This document shows positions 1-6,091 of a stretch of DNA of 7,834 nucleotides, piece by piece. Both the position numbers and the translations under genes were made by a program. The stretch is taken from the NCBI GenBank assembly GCA_900770275.1, contig CAAGJS010000258.1, positions 1 to 7,834 on the forward strand. The letters run 5' to 3'. Under the pieces are notes generated by a model. It saw only the letters and a program-made list of their open reading frames with translations, did no database searches and was not told the DNA's origin. Every line of letters begins with the position of its first letter. Position 1 is the stretch's first letter. The stretch is from Erysipelotrichaceae bacterium (GTDB lineage: Bacteria; Bacillota_I; Bacilli_A; Erysipelotrichales; Erysipelotrichaceae).

Positions 1-1691
1 TAGTCAAATGGCGAAGAGGCACCGCACTGATCACTGTCAAACCACGGCCCGATATCCGCAATGAACGTCATCGCAACCCAGTTCGAGATTGAACGCTGCG
101 AAGCCGCACAGCAGAAGCGGTCCGTATGCGTAATGACCCAGTTCGTCATAAAGCCGCCATAACTGCCGCCCGTAATGCATACCTTCTTCGCATCAATGGC
201 CGGATACGCCGCCAGCGCCGCATCCACGAAATCCATCAGATTCTTATAGTCCACGTCCCCGTATTTTCCACGGATATCCGCAAACGCGTCTCCGCGCCCG
301 TCCGATCCACGAATGTTCGTAAAGAGAACGATATAGCCCTTCGAAGCCCATACCTGCATCTCATGGAAGAACGTCTCCCCATAGACGCAGCGCGGACCGC
401 CATGCACATCAAGCACAGCCGCATACTTCTTCGACGGATCAAAGTTCTCCGGCAGTAACGCCCAGCCATGAAGCTGATCCTCGCCAGACACATAGTCGAT
501 CCGATGGGGTTCAGCCACGTAACGATCCTTCATAGCTTCACCCGAGAAGTGTGACACCTGCTTCAGCTCGTTCGTTTTACGGTTCAGCGAATACACTTCT
601 GCCGGCGCCTTCCAGTCCTGATAGATCACAACGATCTCATCACTGTTGATCGCAAAGCCGCCAAGTGTCCCTGCCCGATCCCAGATCTTCTGACAATGGA
701 ACGATTCGTCAAAGGCATACAGCACCGTATGATCCTCTTCCGTCGCAAACGTATAGTAACGATTCTCAAACACATCCGTACAGTTGGAAATGTCCAGCGT
801 ATCGCCGATCACCGAATTGTAGAGCGACACGGAAGGCACATACTTCTCCACCAGCTCATTTTCATTGATCTGATAGATGTTGGCCGTCTCATTGACGCCA
901 TAGGTCTTCAGATCCGACGCATGCCCATACAGCTGATGATTCAGCACAAACAGTGAAGAAAACTGATAGTCACTCTTCCCGTAGATTGTCGTGACCGCTT
1001 CATCACCCTTCTTCCAGCTGTACACCTGATTCATTAACGGCATATTGCCATTCCACTCGGTCCCGATGAAGTAAACAGTATCCCCATCCACCGTCACATC
1101 CGCCGCATCAAATAACGGTTCCGTCACCCGCTTCACCACGTGCATATTCGCATCGACATAGAACAATGCCGTACGCTTCTTGTTGGTAAAGTGGCGGCCA
1201 TTGACCCAGTAAGGAATCTCATCGAGGGCCTCATAATCCGTATCATCCCTGACACTGTCCAGATACGATTTGCGCTCATCATCACTTTCCTTATAGAAGT
1301 CCGGATGGCTGGCATCGATCGTCGCCGTCACAGTCCAGCCATCGCCAAGATTCTTCATCTGCCCAATCTGCAGCGGCACATGATCCACCAGCACCGCCTC
1401 GCCGCCATGAATATCGATCACATACACATCCGTAAAGCCCGGCTTCGTATCCTTTGTATTACGGCGCAGATACAGATGGCTGTCATCTTTCCATGCAAGA
1501 ATATTCGACGACTCGGCTGCCGTCAGCTGACGTACTTCCCCGTTTTCATACAGCCAGAGATCGGTCTCGTATTCATTTTCCTCGAGCTTACTGCCCGTCA
1601 CTTCAAAAGCCGCAATCGTGCGGGATGGATTCCAGGTCAGATTTCCCGGAATTCTGTACTTTGCAATATCTTCAACTGTGATCGCTCTCAT
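1..1691 (-). CDS. S9 family (prolyl oligopeptidase-type) serine peptidase, 3' end beyond window
   Basis: An uninterrupted minus-strand frame runs from an ATG at 1691 off the left edge, giving 563 complete codons with no stop. The first ~380 residues are beta-rich and propeller-like. The C-terminal part is an alpha/beta-hydrolase catalytic domain with HGGP at residues 430-433 (oxyanion-hole region), an NIRGS segment, and the nucleophile elbow GGSYGGFMTNW with Ser510, followed by QRSISNW. This is the S9C acylaminoacyl-peptidase/oligopeptidase pattern. The family's catalytic Asp and His would lie in the ~100 residues beyond the edge. There is no signal peptide, so it is probably a cytosolic peptidase that trims short or N-blocked peptides; the exact specificity cannot be read. 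The start is fixed by an ATGA overlap with the Nudix stop and a GGAG-type ribosome binding site just upstream, so the two genes are probably co-transcribed and translationally coupled. Confidence 0.93.
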   Translation of the reverse strand, partial: MRAITVEDIAKYRIPGNLTWNPSRTIAAFEVTGSKLEENEYETDLWLYENGEVRQLTAAESSNILAWKDDSHLYLRRNTKDTKPGFTDVYVIDIHGGEAVLVDHVPLQIGQMKNLGDGWTVTATIDASHPDFYKESDDERKSYLDSVRDDTDYEALDEIPYWVNGRHFTNKKRTALFYVDANMHVVKRVTEPLFDAADVTVDGDTVYFIGTEWNGNMPLMNQVYSWKKGDEAVTTIYGKSDYQFSSLFVLNHQLYGHASDLKTYGVNETANIYQINENELVEKYVPSVSLYNSVIGDTLDISNCTDVFENRYYTFATEEDHTVLYAFDESFHCQKIWDRAGTLGGFAINSDEIVVIYQDWKAPAEVYSLNRKTNELKQVSHFSGEAMKDRYVAEPHRIDYVSGEDQLHGWALLPENFDPSKKYAAVLDVHGGPRCVYGETFFHEMQVWASKGYIVLFTNIRGSDGRGDAFADIRGKYGDVDYKNLMDFVDAALAAYPAIDAKKVCITGGSYGGFMTNWVITHTDRFCCAASQRSISNWVAMTFIADIGPWFDSDQCGASSPFD

Positions 1692-2239
1692 TTCTTCTCC
1701 CTCAAATATTCACGGACAAGGAAGGCCATGACCATCGTCTTGGCATCGGTCACCTTCCCTTCCTTAATCTCTTCAATCAGATCATCGATCTTCATCTTCG
1801 ACACGTTGAGCTGCTCATCCGCATCGAGATGCTGACCCATGAAGTCACCCTTCTCGGCATAGTACATGTCGATGACTTCTTCATCGTAGGCAGACGTCGG
1901 AACCATCTGACCAAGATAGTGCCACTCCTTTCCCACATAGCCCGTTTCTTCCACGACTTCGCGCTGCGCCGTGTCAAAGGGATCTTCGCCCTTCTCCTTC
2001 TTTCCGGCCGGGAACTCAAGCATCGGCTTTTTCTGCGCATAGCGCCATTGCGTCACAAGGAAGAATGTATCGTCTGTATCATGAAGCGCAATGCCAACAC
2101 CGCCGCGATGTTCCACGACTTCGCGCAGCACATGCGAGCCATCGGGCATCTCTGCCTCATCCTTGCGAATCTGAAAAACGGTTCCTTCGTAAATACGCTC
2201 GGAACGTATTGTTTTCTGTTCCAGATCTTCTTTATTCAT
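1688..2239 (-). CDS. Nudix hydrolase, ADP-ribose pyrophosphatase-like
   Basis: The 183-residue product carries a full Nudix box from Gly79 to Tyr101: Gly79, Glu85, then REVVEETGY with the metal-binding Glu97/Glu98. It is preceded by EFPAGK (75-80), which is typical of the ADP-ribose pyrophosphatase (NudF/YqkG) branch. Downstream, VPTSAYDEEVIDMYYAE (113-129) also fits that branch. Family members hydrolyse ADP-ribose or related nucleoside-diphosphate sugars to AMP and ribose 5-phosphate in the cytosol, using Mg2+. The length is normal for the family. A GAGG ribosome binding site lies about 8 bases before the ATG. The stop overlaps the start of the S9 peptidase (ATGA), and the gene is divergent from the DNPH1-like N-glycosidase across 47 bp. 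The substrate is inferred from motif resemblance; another nucleoside-diphosphate derivative is possible. Confidence 0.93.
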   Translation of the reverse strand: MNKEDLEQKTIRSERIYEGTVFQIRKDEAEMPDGSHVLREVVEHRGGVGIALHDTDDTFFLVTQWRYAQKKPMLEFPAGKKEKGEDPFDTAQREVVEETGYVGKEWHYLGQMVPTSAYDEEVIDMYYAEKGDFMGQHLDADEQLNVSKMKIDDLIEEIKEGKVTDAKTMVMAFLVREYLREKK

Positions 2240-2262
2240 GATTTATCCTCACTCAATGCCCT

Positions 2263-2286
2263 TATACTAGCGCATAATATTGCCAT
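2263..2286 (+). promoter_or_regulatory. Candidate promoter of the DNPH1-like gene; no Shine-Dalgarno
   Basis: Two -10-like hexamers, TATACT (2263-2268) and CATAAT (2273-2278), precede the ATG at 2287, without a convincing -35. The second would place the transcript start at or within a few bases of the start codon. No purine-rich ribosome binding site is present. The in-frame TAA at 2275-2277 excludes an upstream start, and the conserved protein begins at residue 2, so the start is fixed. The same 47 bp must also hold the Nudix promoter on the other strand; a weak TTTTCA (2293-2288), 18-bp spacer, TAGTAT (2269-2264) arrangement is possible there. Confidence 0.35.
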
Positions 2287-2712
2287 ATGAAAAACGTCTA
2301 TTTTGCCGGAAGTATCCGCGGCGGCCGCGAAGATGCGGCCCTGTATCACGAAGCCATCGAACACATCAACCGCACCGACCACGTCCTTACGGAACAGGTC
2401 GGTGACATGAACCGTTCCGTAAAGGAACAGGGAAGAAGCCGCGACGCCCTCATCTATGAACAGGACACGGCCTGGATCCGCGAGTGCGACATCGTCATTG
2501 CCGAGTGCACCCACCCTTCGCTTGGCGTCGGCTATGAGATGGCCTATGCCGAAAAATACAATAAGCCCGTCTATATCTTCTACAGAAAGAATGAGACCCA
2601 ATTGTCAGCGATGTTGACGGGAGATCCGTATTTCCATATCGCATCCTACGCCACAAAAGAAGAACTGTTTGCCATGATCGACGAAGTCCTCAAAAACACA
2701 GGAAAGAAATAA
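2287..2712 (+). CDS. DNPH1/Rcl-like 2'-deoxynucleoside 5'-phosphate N-hydrolase
   Basis: The 141-residue protein belongs to the nucleoside 2-deoxyribosyltransferase superfamily and closely resembles vertebrate DNPH1 (Rcl). The YFAGSIRGGRED signature is at 5-16, VLTEQV at 33-38, EQDTAWI at 58-64, PSLGVGYEM at 77-85 and LSAML at 106-110. By analogy with Rcl, Glu84 is the nucleophile, Asp60 assists the leaving base, and Ser78 and Ser107 bind the 5'-phosphate, the latter reaching in from the partner subunit of the dimer. Family enzymes cleave dNMPs to a free base and deoxyribose 5-phosphate, and human DNPH1 removes 5-hydroxymethyl-dUMP. Length is normal. It is alone on the plus strand, divergent from Nudix and tail-to-tail with TetR 6 bp away. 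It has no Shine-Dalgarno. A plain deoxyribosyltransferase is less likely because phosphate-binding serines are present at both Rcl positions. Confidence 0.9.
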   Translation: MKNVYFAGSIRGGREDAALYHEAIEHINRTDHVLTEQVGDMNRSVKEQGRSRDALIYEQDTAWIRECDIVIAECTHPSLGVGYEMAYAEKYNKPVYIFYRKNETQLSAMLTGDPYFHIASYATKEELFAMIDEVLKNTGKK

Positions 2713-2733
2713 TTCCAGTCACTTCCCCTGGAA
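2713..2733 (-). terminator. Weak candidate terminator of the TetR gene
   Basis: The arms TTCCAG (2713-2718) and CTGGAA (2728-2733) form a 6-bp stem around a 9-nt loop that contains the regulator's stop codon. Read on the minus strand the stem is followed by a T-rich run (TTATTTCTTT). The stem is short and half A/T, so termination would be modest. No T-run follows on the plus strand. Confidence 0.3.
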
Positions 2734-3210
2734 CATCGCCTCAATCTCAGCTGGCGAATCCCTGAAGTCATTGTCAATCATCGCCCGTATGATGCCATAG
2801 ATAAAATACGCCGTACCATACATCGTATAGCGCACCGCACCTGTCGCATCGCCTGGCACAATGACGCGGATGAACAGTTTCTCCACCAGATACAGCAAGC
2901 CATGTGCCTTCAATGCGCCGATAAACTTCTTCTTTGCATAGAAGTAGCGGATCAGATGTTTTCCCGTCTCGCTCTGCGGCTCTTCTTCGACGTTGTTTTT
3001 CTCTGCGTACTCTGCCCAGCCAAGAATCAGATAGTACATAAAAACATCATCGATACTTTCAAAGTTGCGATAGTACGCGTTGCGCGAGACGCCAGCCTTC
3101 TTACAGACGGACGTTACACTCGTATCTTTTCCCTGCATCAACAGTTCGGCCGCTGCCGTAGCGATACTTATCTTAGTCAGCTGGTTGATTTCCGTATTCT
3201 TCGGATTCAT
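2719..3210 (-). CDS. TetR/AcrR-family transcriptional regulator
   Basis: The 163-residue protein has the TetR N-terminal three-helix DNA-binding domain at about residues 10-60. The helix-turn-helix covers TSVTSVCKKAGVSRNAYYRNF (30-50), whose GVSRNAYYRNF recognition helix is typical of the family, and IDDVFMYYL follows. The remainder is all-helical and fits a ligand-binding and dimerisation domain, though it is short for the family (usually ~190-200 residues). The ATG at 3210 has a GGAGAAGG ribosome binding site. It is divergent from the alpha/beta hydrolase, the usual arrangement for a TetR repressor and its target, and the shared intergenic region carries a near-perfect palindrome. I infer that it autoregulates and controls the hydrolase; the ligand is unknown. 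Confidence 0.93.
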   Translation of the reverse strand: MNPKNTEINQLTKISIATAAAELLMQGKDTSVTSVCKKAGVSRNAYYRNFESIDDVFMYYLILGWAEYAEKNNVEEEPQSETGKHLIRYFYAKKKFIGALKAHGLLYLVEKLFIRVIVPGDATGAVRYTMYGTAYFIYGIIRAMIDNDFRDSPAEIEAMFQGK

Positions 3211-3223
3211 TGCCTTCTCCAGA

Positions 3224-3249
3224 TGTCACAAACACTCCTGTTCTGTGAC
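3224..3249. repeat. Inverted GTCACA/TGTGAC pair, possible second operator
   Basis: GTCACA at 3225-3230 faces TGTGAC at 3244-3249 across 13 bases. A third copy in the first orientation, GTCACAG, lies at 3295-3301 and mirrors CTGTGAC at 3243-3249. All three lie between the divergent TetR and hydrolase starts. They could be regulator half-sites, but the short arms and long spacer leave chance possible. Confidence 0.35.
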
Positions 3250-3278
3250 TTTACGGGCAGATTTCTGCCTGTTAGATT
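3250..3278 (+). promoter_or_regulatory. Candidate promoter of the alpha/beta hydrolase
   Basis: TTTACG (3250-3255; four of six matches to TTGACA), a 17-bp spacer and TAGATT (3273-3278; four of six matches to TATAAT) would start transcription near 3285. The spacer is almost entirely the palindrome at 3253-3272. The hexamers are only moderate matches. Confidence 0.4.
3253..3272. promoter_or_regulatory. Near-perfect palindrome, probable TetR operator
   Basis: GGCAGA (3256-3261) and TCTGCC (3264-3269) are perfect inverted arms around TT. After one mismatched pair (3255/3270) the symmetry resumes with AC and GT, giving nine of ten symmetric pairs over 20 bp. It sits in the spacer of the plus-strand hydrolase promoter and over the expected start site of the minus-strand TetR promoter, so one bound dimer could block both. 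Binding is inferred from symmetry and position. Confidence 0.55.
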
Positions 3279-3304
3279 TTAAGACGTAACACTTGTCACA
3301 GCAA
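3276..3304 (-). promoter_or_regulatory. Candidate promoter of the TetR gene
   Basis: On the minus strand TTGCTG (3304-3299), a 17-bp spacer (3298-3282) and TAAAAT (3281-3276; five of six matches to TATAAT) would start transcription near 3269, inside the palindrome. It overlaps the hydrolase promoter head-on, which would make the two transcription units compete. Confidence 0.45.
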
Positions 3305-3316
3305 GGTGAGGCAGCC

Positions 3317-4291
3317 ATGAAACGGATATTCAAAAAGGTTATGAAAGTCATTCTGACCATCGTCATTGTCATTGCGGTCATTCTCTGCCTGTTAACAATT
3401 GTCTCCCGTTATAAGGAAGCGCACTACTACAACAATGCGGAGGCAGCTGGTGAAATCGAAAAGAAGTACACCGCCCTTGGCCAGTACAAAGTATCGCACC
3501 AGACCGTCAAGGTCGACGACGATCAGACCAAGAGCTATGAGATCTACTATCCCTCGGATCTTGAAACAGCATCCGAAACCTATCCCCTTGTCATCATGGT
3601 CAACGGGACCGGAGTTCCCGTCTGTAAATACAGAGAAGTGCTGAAACATCTCGCCTCCTGGGGCTTCATCGTTGCCGGCAACGAAAATGAGCAGTCAAGA
3701 AGCGGAGAATCTTCCACTAGGACGCTTGACTATATGATCAGCCAGAATCAGGACTCAACAAGCATCTTCTACAGCCATATCGATACCGATCACATCGGCA
3801 TCGCCGGCCACTCGCAGGGAGGCGTCGGTGCCATCAACGCCGTCACCAATCAGTCCAACAGTTCCCTGTACAAAGCCATCTGGACAGCCAGCGCAACGTC
3901 AACGTTCTGGTCGCAGGATGGCGCCCTTGGAAGCACGTGGAGCTACAACGTAACAAAGATCACGATCCCCTACATGATGGTTGCCGGCACCGGTACATGG
4001 GATGCGGGAACAGCGACCGATATCACCGCCACCGAGGGTCAGGGCATCTGTCCCCTCTGGTCATTGACACAGAACTATGATCAGATTCCCAGCAATGTTC
4101 CTAAAGTCATGGGACGGCTCACCGGAAAGGATCATGGAGACATGCTCCGGTACGCCGACGGCTATATGACCGCATGGTTCATGTTCTGGCTCAAGGATGA
4201 TAACCAGGCCAATGCCTTCTTCGGAGAGAACCCCGAAATCCTTACCAATTCCCGATGGCAGGATGTGCGGACCAATAACGGAAACCAATAA
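3317..4291 (+). CDS. Membrane-anchored alpha/beta hydrolase (chlorophyllase/PETase-like fold)
   Basis: The 324-residue protein has a positively charged start (MKRIFKKVMK) and a hydrophobic segment at residues 9-29. That segment is most likely a signal anchor that places the enzyme outside the cytoplasmic membrane, since I see no clear cleavage site. The catalytic domain follows: YPLVIMVNGTG (89-99) is the oxyanion strand, GHSQGG (164-169) has nucleophile Ser166, MVAGTGTWDAGTA (221-233) supplies the likely Asp229, and KDHGDML (271-277) supplies His273. This fits the chlorophyllase/dienelactone-hydrolase/PETase group of esterases. The substrate is unknown; an ester, lipid or polymer is plausible. 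The ATG at 3317 is chosen because GGTGAGG lies five bases upstream. A TTG at 3293 would add eight residues but would sit upstream of that site. It is probably controlled by the divergent TetR. Confidence 0.88.
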   Translation: MKRIFKKVMKVILTIVIVIAVILCLLTIVSRYKEAHYYNNAEAAGEIEKKYTALGQYKVSHQTVKVDDDQTKSYEIYYPSDLETASETYPLVIMVNGTGVPVCKYREVLKHLASWGFIVAGNENEQSRSGESSTRTLDYMISQNQDSTSIFYSHIDTDHIGIAGHSQGGVGAINAVTNQSNSSLYKAIWTASATSTFWSQDGALGSTWSYNVTKITIPYMMVAGTGTWDAGTATDITATEGQGICPLWSLTQNYDQIPSNVPKVMGRLTGKDHGDMLRYADGYMTAWFMFWLKDDNQANAFFGENPEILTNSRWQDVRTNNGNQ

Positions 4292-4318
4292 ACAAACAGT
4301 ACAGAAACCAATACGCAA

Positions 4319-4350
4319 AAGGACTGGGGCAGCTTGCTGTCACAGTCCTT
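4319..4350 (-). terminator. Rho-independent terminator overlapping the phosphatase stop codon
   Basis: Outer arms AAGGACTG and CAGTCCTT (8 bp), one mismatch, then inner arms GGCAGC and GCTGTC (6 bp with one G-T pair) close on a tiny TT-centred loop. On the minus strand the hairpin is followed by TTTTG. The phosphatase's last codons and its TGA (4342-4340) lie within the 5' arm. On the plus strand only TTCC follows, so it may terminate the hydrolase transcript only weakly. Confidence 0.7.
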
Positions 4351-5116
4351 CCTCCAGATAATATTCTCTGATCTTCGATACATCATGATCGCTGAGGCTG
4401 TACTCCTGATGGATATACCCATCGAGGCTGCCGCAGCGCTTTTTCATTTCGGCGATGACGGCTTCTCCGATCTCAGGCCGCACCCCCTTCTGCATCAACA
4501 GTAATTCCTTCGCCTCGGGATGCTGGGCAATGCGGTCCGCCTCCTGTTCCATACATGCCGCAAGGCGATGCTGGAAATAGACGTTGCTCAGAAGATAGTC
4601 CTCAAGAATGGTTTCCTCATCAACGCCAAGCAGCGCTTCGACAACCATTGCCGCGACGCCGGTACGATCCTTTCCGGTTGCACAATGAAAGACAAGGGGA
4701 ACATTATGTTCCTGAACCGCTTTGACCAGGACGTGGAACGCCTCGTTATGAAACGGCATTGCGACATAATAGCCCTCGAGACGGTGCAGCTGATCAACGC
4801 CTTCGGCCCCGATCCTGTGCATGCCCGCCGGCGAAAAGTCGATCTGCTCGCCACCCGTACTGACGACGCCCGAGTGCCGCAGCACCTGAACCCCGTCAAA
4901 GACGGGATCCGGTTTCGTCTCCGCTTCCTTTGCCGTTCTTAGATCCAGGATGCATCGGATATTGAGGCTCTTGAAGTATGCCTTCTCCTCCTCATTCATC
5001 AGATACAGACCGCCCGAACGGTACAATAACCCTTTTCGGATCACATGTCCGTCTGCTGTACGAATGCCGCCAAGGTCACGGAAATTCACTTCATCGTGCA
5101 TCGCGGAGATGTTCAT
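4340..5116 (-). CDS. Tyrosine/lipid phosphatase (Y_phosphatase3, MptpB/LipA-like)
   Basis: The 258-residue protein begins with the family signature NFRDLGG (11-17), followed by LLYRSG (30-35) and ILDLRT (56-61). Its CX5R active-site loop is HCATGKDRTG (144-153), with nucleophile Cys145 and phosphate-binding Arg151. This is the MptpB/Listeria LipA type of cysteine phosphatase, whose members act on phosphotyrosine, sometimes phosphoserine, and phosphoinositides. Lys149 follows the KDR form of the loop that is associated with lipid and broad specificity in this group. No signal peptide is visible, so it is probably cytosolic. The ATG overlaps the stop of the upstream reductase (ATGA), and the ribosome binding site is weak, so translation is probably coupled. 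The terminator is folded into its stop codon. Confidence 0.92.
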   Translation of the reverse strand: MNISAMHDEVNFRDLGGIRTADGHVIRKGLLYRSGGLYLMNEEEKAYFKSLNIRCILDLRTAKEAETKPDPVFDGVQVLRHSGVVSTGGEQIDFSPAGMHRIGAEGVDQLHRLEGYYVAMPFHNEAFHVLVKAVQEHNVPLVFHCATGKDRTGVAAMVVEALLGVDEETILEDYLLSNVYFQHRLAACMEQEADRIAQHPEAKELLLMQKGVRPEIGEAVIAEMKKRCGSLDGYIHQEYSLSDHDVSKIREYYLEEGL

Positions 5117-5973
5117 TTCTTTAATGCCTGCTGTGTCAGATAATTGACTGCCGATAGAGCAGCAATGTTGCCCTGTCCCGCCGACTTAATGTACTGATAC
5201 GGAAGTCCGGCGATGTCACCTGCCGCAAACAGTCCCGGCAGAGATGTACTCATATCGATGTTGACCTTCACATGCGGACCGACCGTCTCCAGTCCCGGCA
5301 CCAGCTGACCCGGCGCAATGGCTTCACGCAGAATGAAGACGCCATCCACCTCATGGACGCCGGCGTTGGTCTTCAGCCCGGTCACCTTCATCTCGCCAAG
5401 AATCTCCTGCGGAGTCTCACGTACAACTTCATAGCTTCCCTGGGATACTTCATCCTTATAAAGAGGGAAGTAGAGAACCTTCGACGCATAATCGCACAGG
5501 AACTTCGCCTCATCTTCTTCACTCGGGCTGCCGCCGATGACGGCAACGGTCTTTCCCTTATAGAAGGCACCGTCGCACGTAGCGCAATAGCTGACGCCGC
5601 GGCCAAGATACTTTTCTTCACCCGGATACGGCTTGCCGTTGACGACACCCGTCGCCAGGATGACGCTCAGTGCCTCATAGGAATCCCTGGCGCCCTGCAG
5701 CACAAAGGACGAACCCATGCTGTAGACAGCCGTAATCTGATCCTCTGTAATGGAGACGCCCATCGATGCCGCATGGTCCAGGAAACGCTTCTGCATCTCA
5801 GAGCCCGGAATTGCCGGCAGACCGAGATAGTTCAGCACCGTATGTGCCTTTGCCACCTTGACGCTCGACTCCCTGGAGCCGATGAGGACAATGTTCTTTT
5901 TTCGTATCGTTGCGGTAATAGCCGCTTCGAGACCCGCAGGTCCCGTCCCAATAATTGCAATATCGTAAGTCAT
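5113..5973 (-). CDS. Thioredoxin reductase-like FAD oxidoreductase with atypical nucleotide site
   Basis: The 286-residue protein has the FAD dinucleotide-binding motif GTGPAG at 9-14, ILATGV (105-110), the redox-active pair CATC at 130-133 inside SYCATCDGAFYKG, and the C-terminal FAD motif FAAGDIAGLPYQ (249-260). This layout is thioredoxin reductase. It is shorter than typical TrxB (~310-320). The second nucleotide-binding region reads GGSPSEEDEA (147-156) instead of the usual GGGNTAVEEA, and YFPLYKD stands where HRRxxxR normally holds the NADPH 2'-phosphate. It may therefore use NADH, or ferredoxin as in the clostridial FFTR family, to reduce a thioredoxin-like partner. A near-consensus AGGAGG sits six bases before the ATG. 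It is the first gene of a unit with the downstream phosphatase (ATGA overlap). Confidence 0.88.
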   Translation of the reverse strand: MTYDIAIIGTGPAGLEAAITATIRKKNIVLIGSRESSVKVAKAHTVLNYLGLPAIPGSEMQKRFLDHAASMGVSITEDQITAVYSMGSSFVLQGARDSYEALSVILATGVVNGKPYPGEEKYLGRGVSYCATCDGAFYKGKTVAVIGGSPSEEDEAKFLCDYASKVLYFPLYKDEVSQGSYEVVRETPQEILGEMKVTGLKTNAGVHEVDGVFILREAIAPGQLVPGLETVGPHVKVNIDMSTSLPGLFAAGDIAGLPYQYIKSAGQGNIAALSAVNYLTQQALKK

Positions 5974-5979
5974 GTTTAA

Positions 5980-6028
5980 CCTCCTGCTTTCAAAAGGATA
6001 CTATAAGAAAGCCGTTTTTCCACCTCAG
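5980..6028 (-). promoter_or_regulatory. Ribosome binding site and candidate promoter of the reductase gene
   Basis: AGGAGG (5985-5980) lies six bases before the ATG at 5973, the strongest Shine-Dalgarno in the window. TATAGT (6005-6000) matches the -10 consensus at five of six positions; the hexamer 17 bp upstream (CTGAGG, 6028-6023) is poor. The 118-bp gap between this gene and the CHAP gene holds both divergent promoters and nothing else that I recognise. Confidence 0.45.
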
Positions 6029-6051
6029 ATGCCCCGGCAAAAAATCAAGGG

Positions 6052-6080
6052 TTGAATCCTTTCTTAAGATTGTATAAAAT
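6052..6080 (+). promoter_or_regulatory. Promoter of the CHAP-protein gene, very close to its start codon
   Basis: TTGAAT (6052-6057), a 17-bp spacer and TAAAAT (6075-6080) form a good sigma-A-type promoter; an overlapping TATAAA begins at 6073. The expected start is 6086-6088, only four to six bases before the ATG at 6092 and coincident with an in-frame TTG at 6086. No purine-rich ribosome binding site precedes either codon; the segment 6081-6091 is pyrimidine-rich. Confidence 0.6.
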
Positions 6081-6091
6081 TCTCCTTGTCG

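Noticed and set aside
1140..1835. A 231-codon plus-strand open frame
   Set aside because: It lies antisense to the S9 peptidase and Nudix genes, has no recognisable domain, and the minus-strand proteins have clear motifs.
2236..2601. Minus-strand 121-codon frame over the DNPH1-like gene
   Set aside because: It has no conserved motif, and the plus-strand protein matches DNPH1 signatures throughout.
3293..3316. TTG start adding eight residues to the hydrolase
   Set aside because: The GGTGAGG ribosome binding site lies downstream of this TTG and is correctly spaced for the ATG at 3317, where the charged N-terminus begins.
5272..5979. A 235-codon plus-strand open frame
   Set aside because: It is the antisense shadow of the thioredoxin-reductase-like gene and is rich in Arg/His with no family resemblance.
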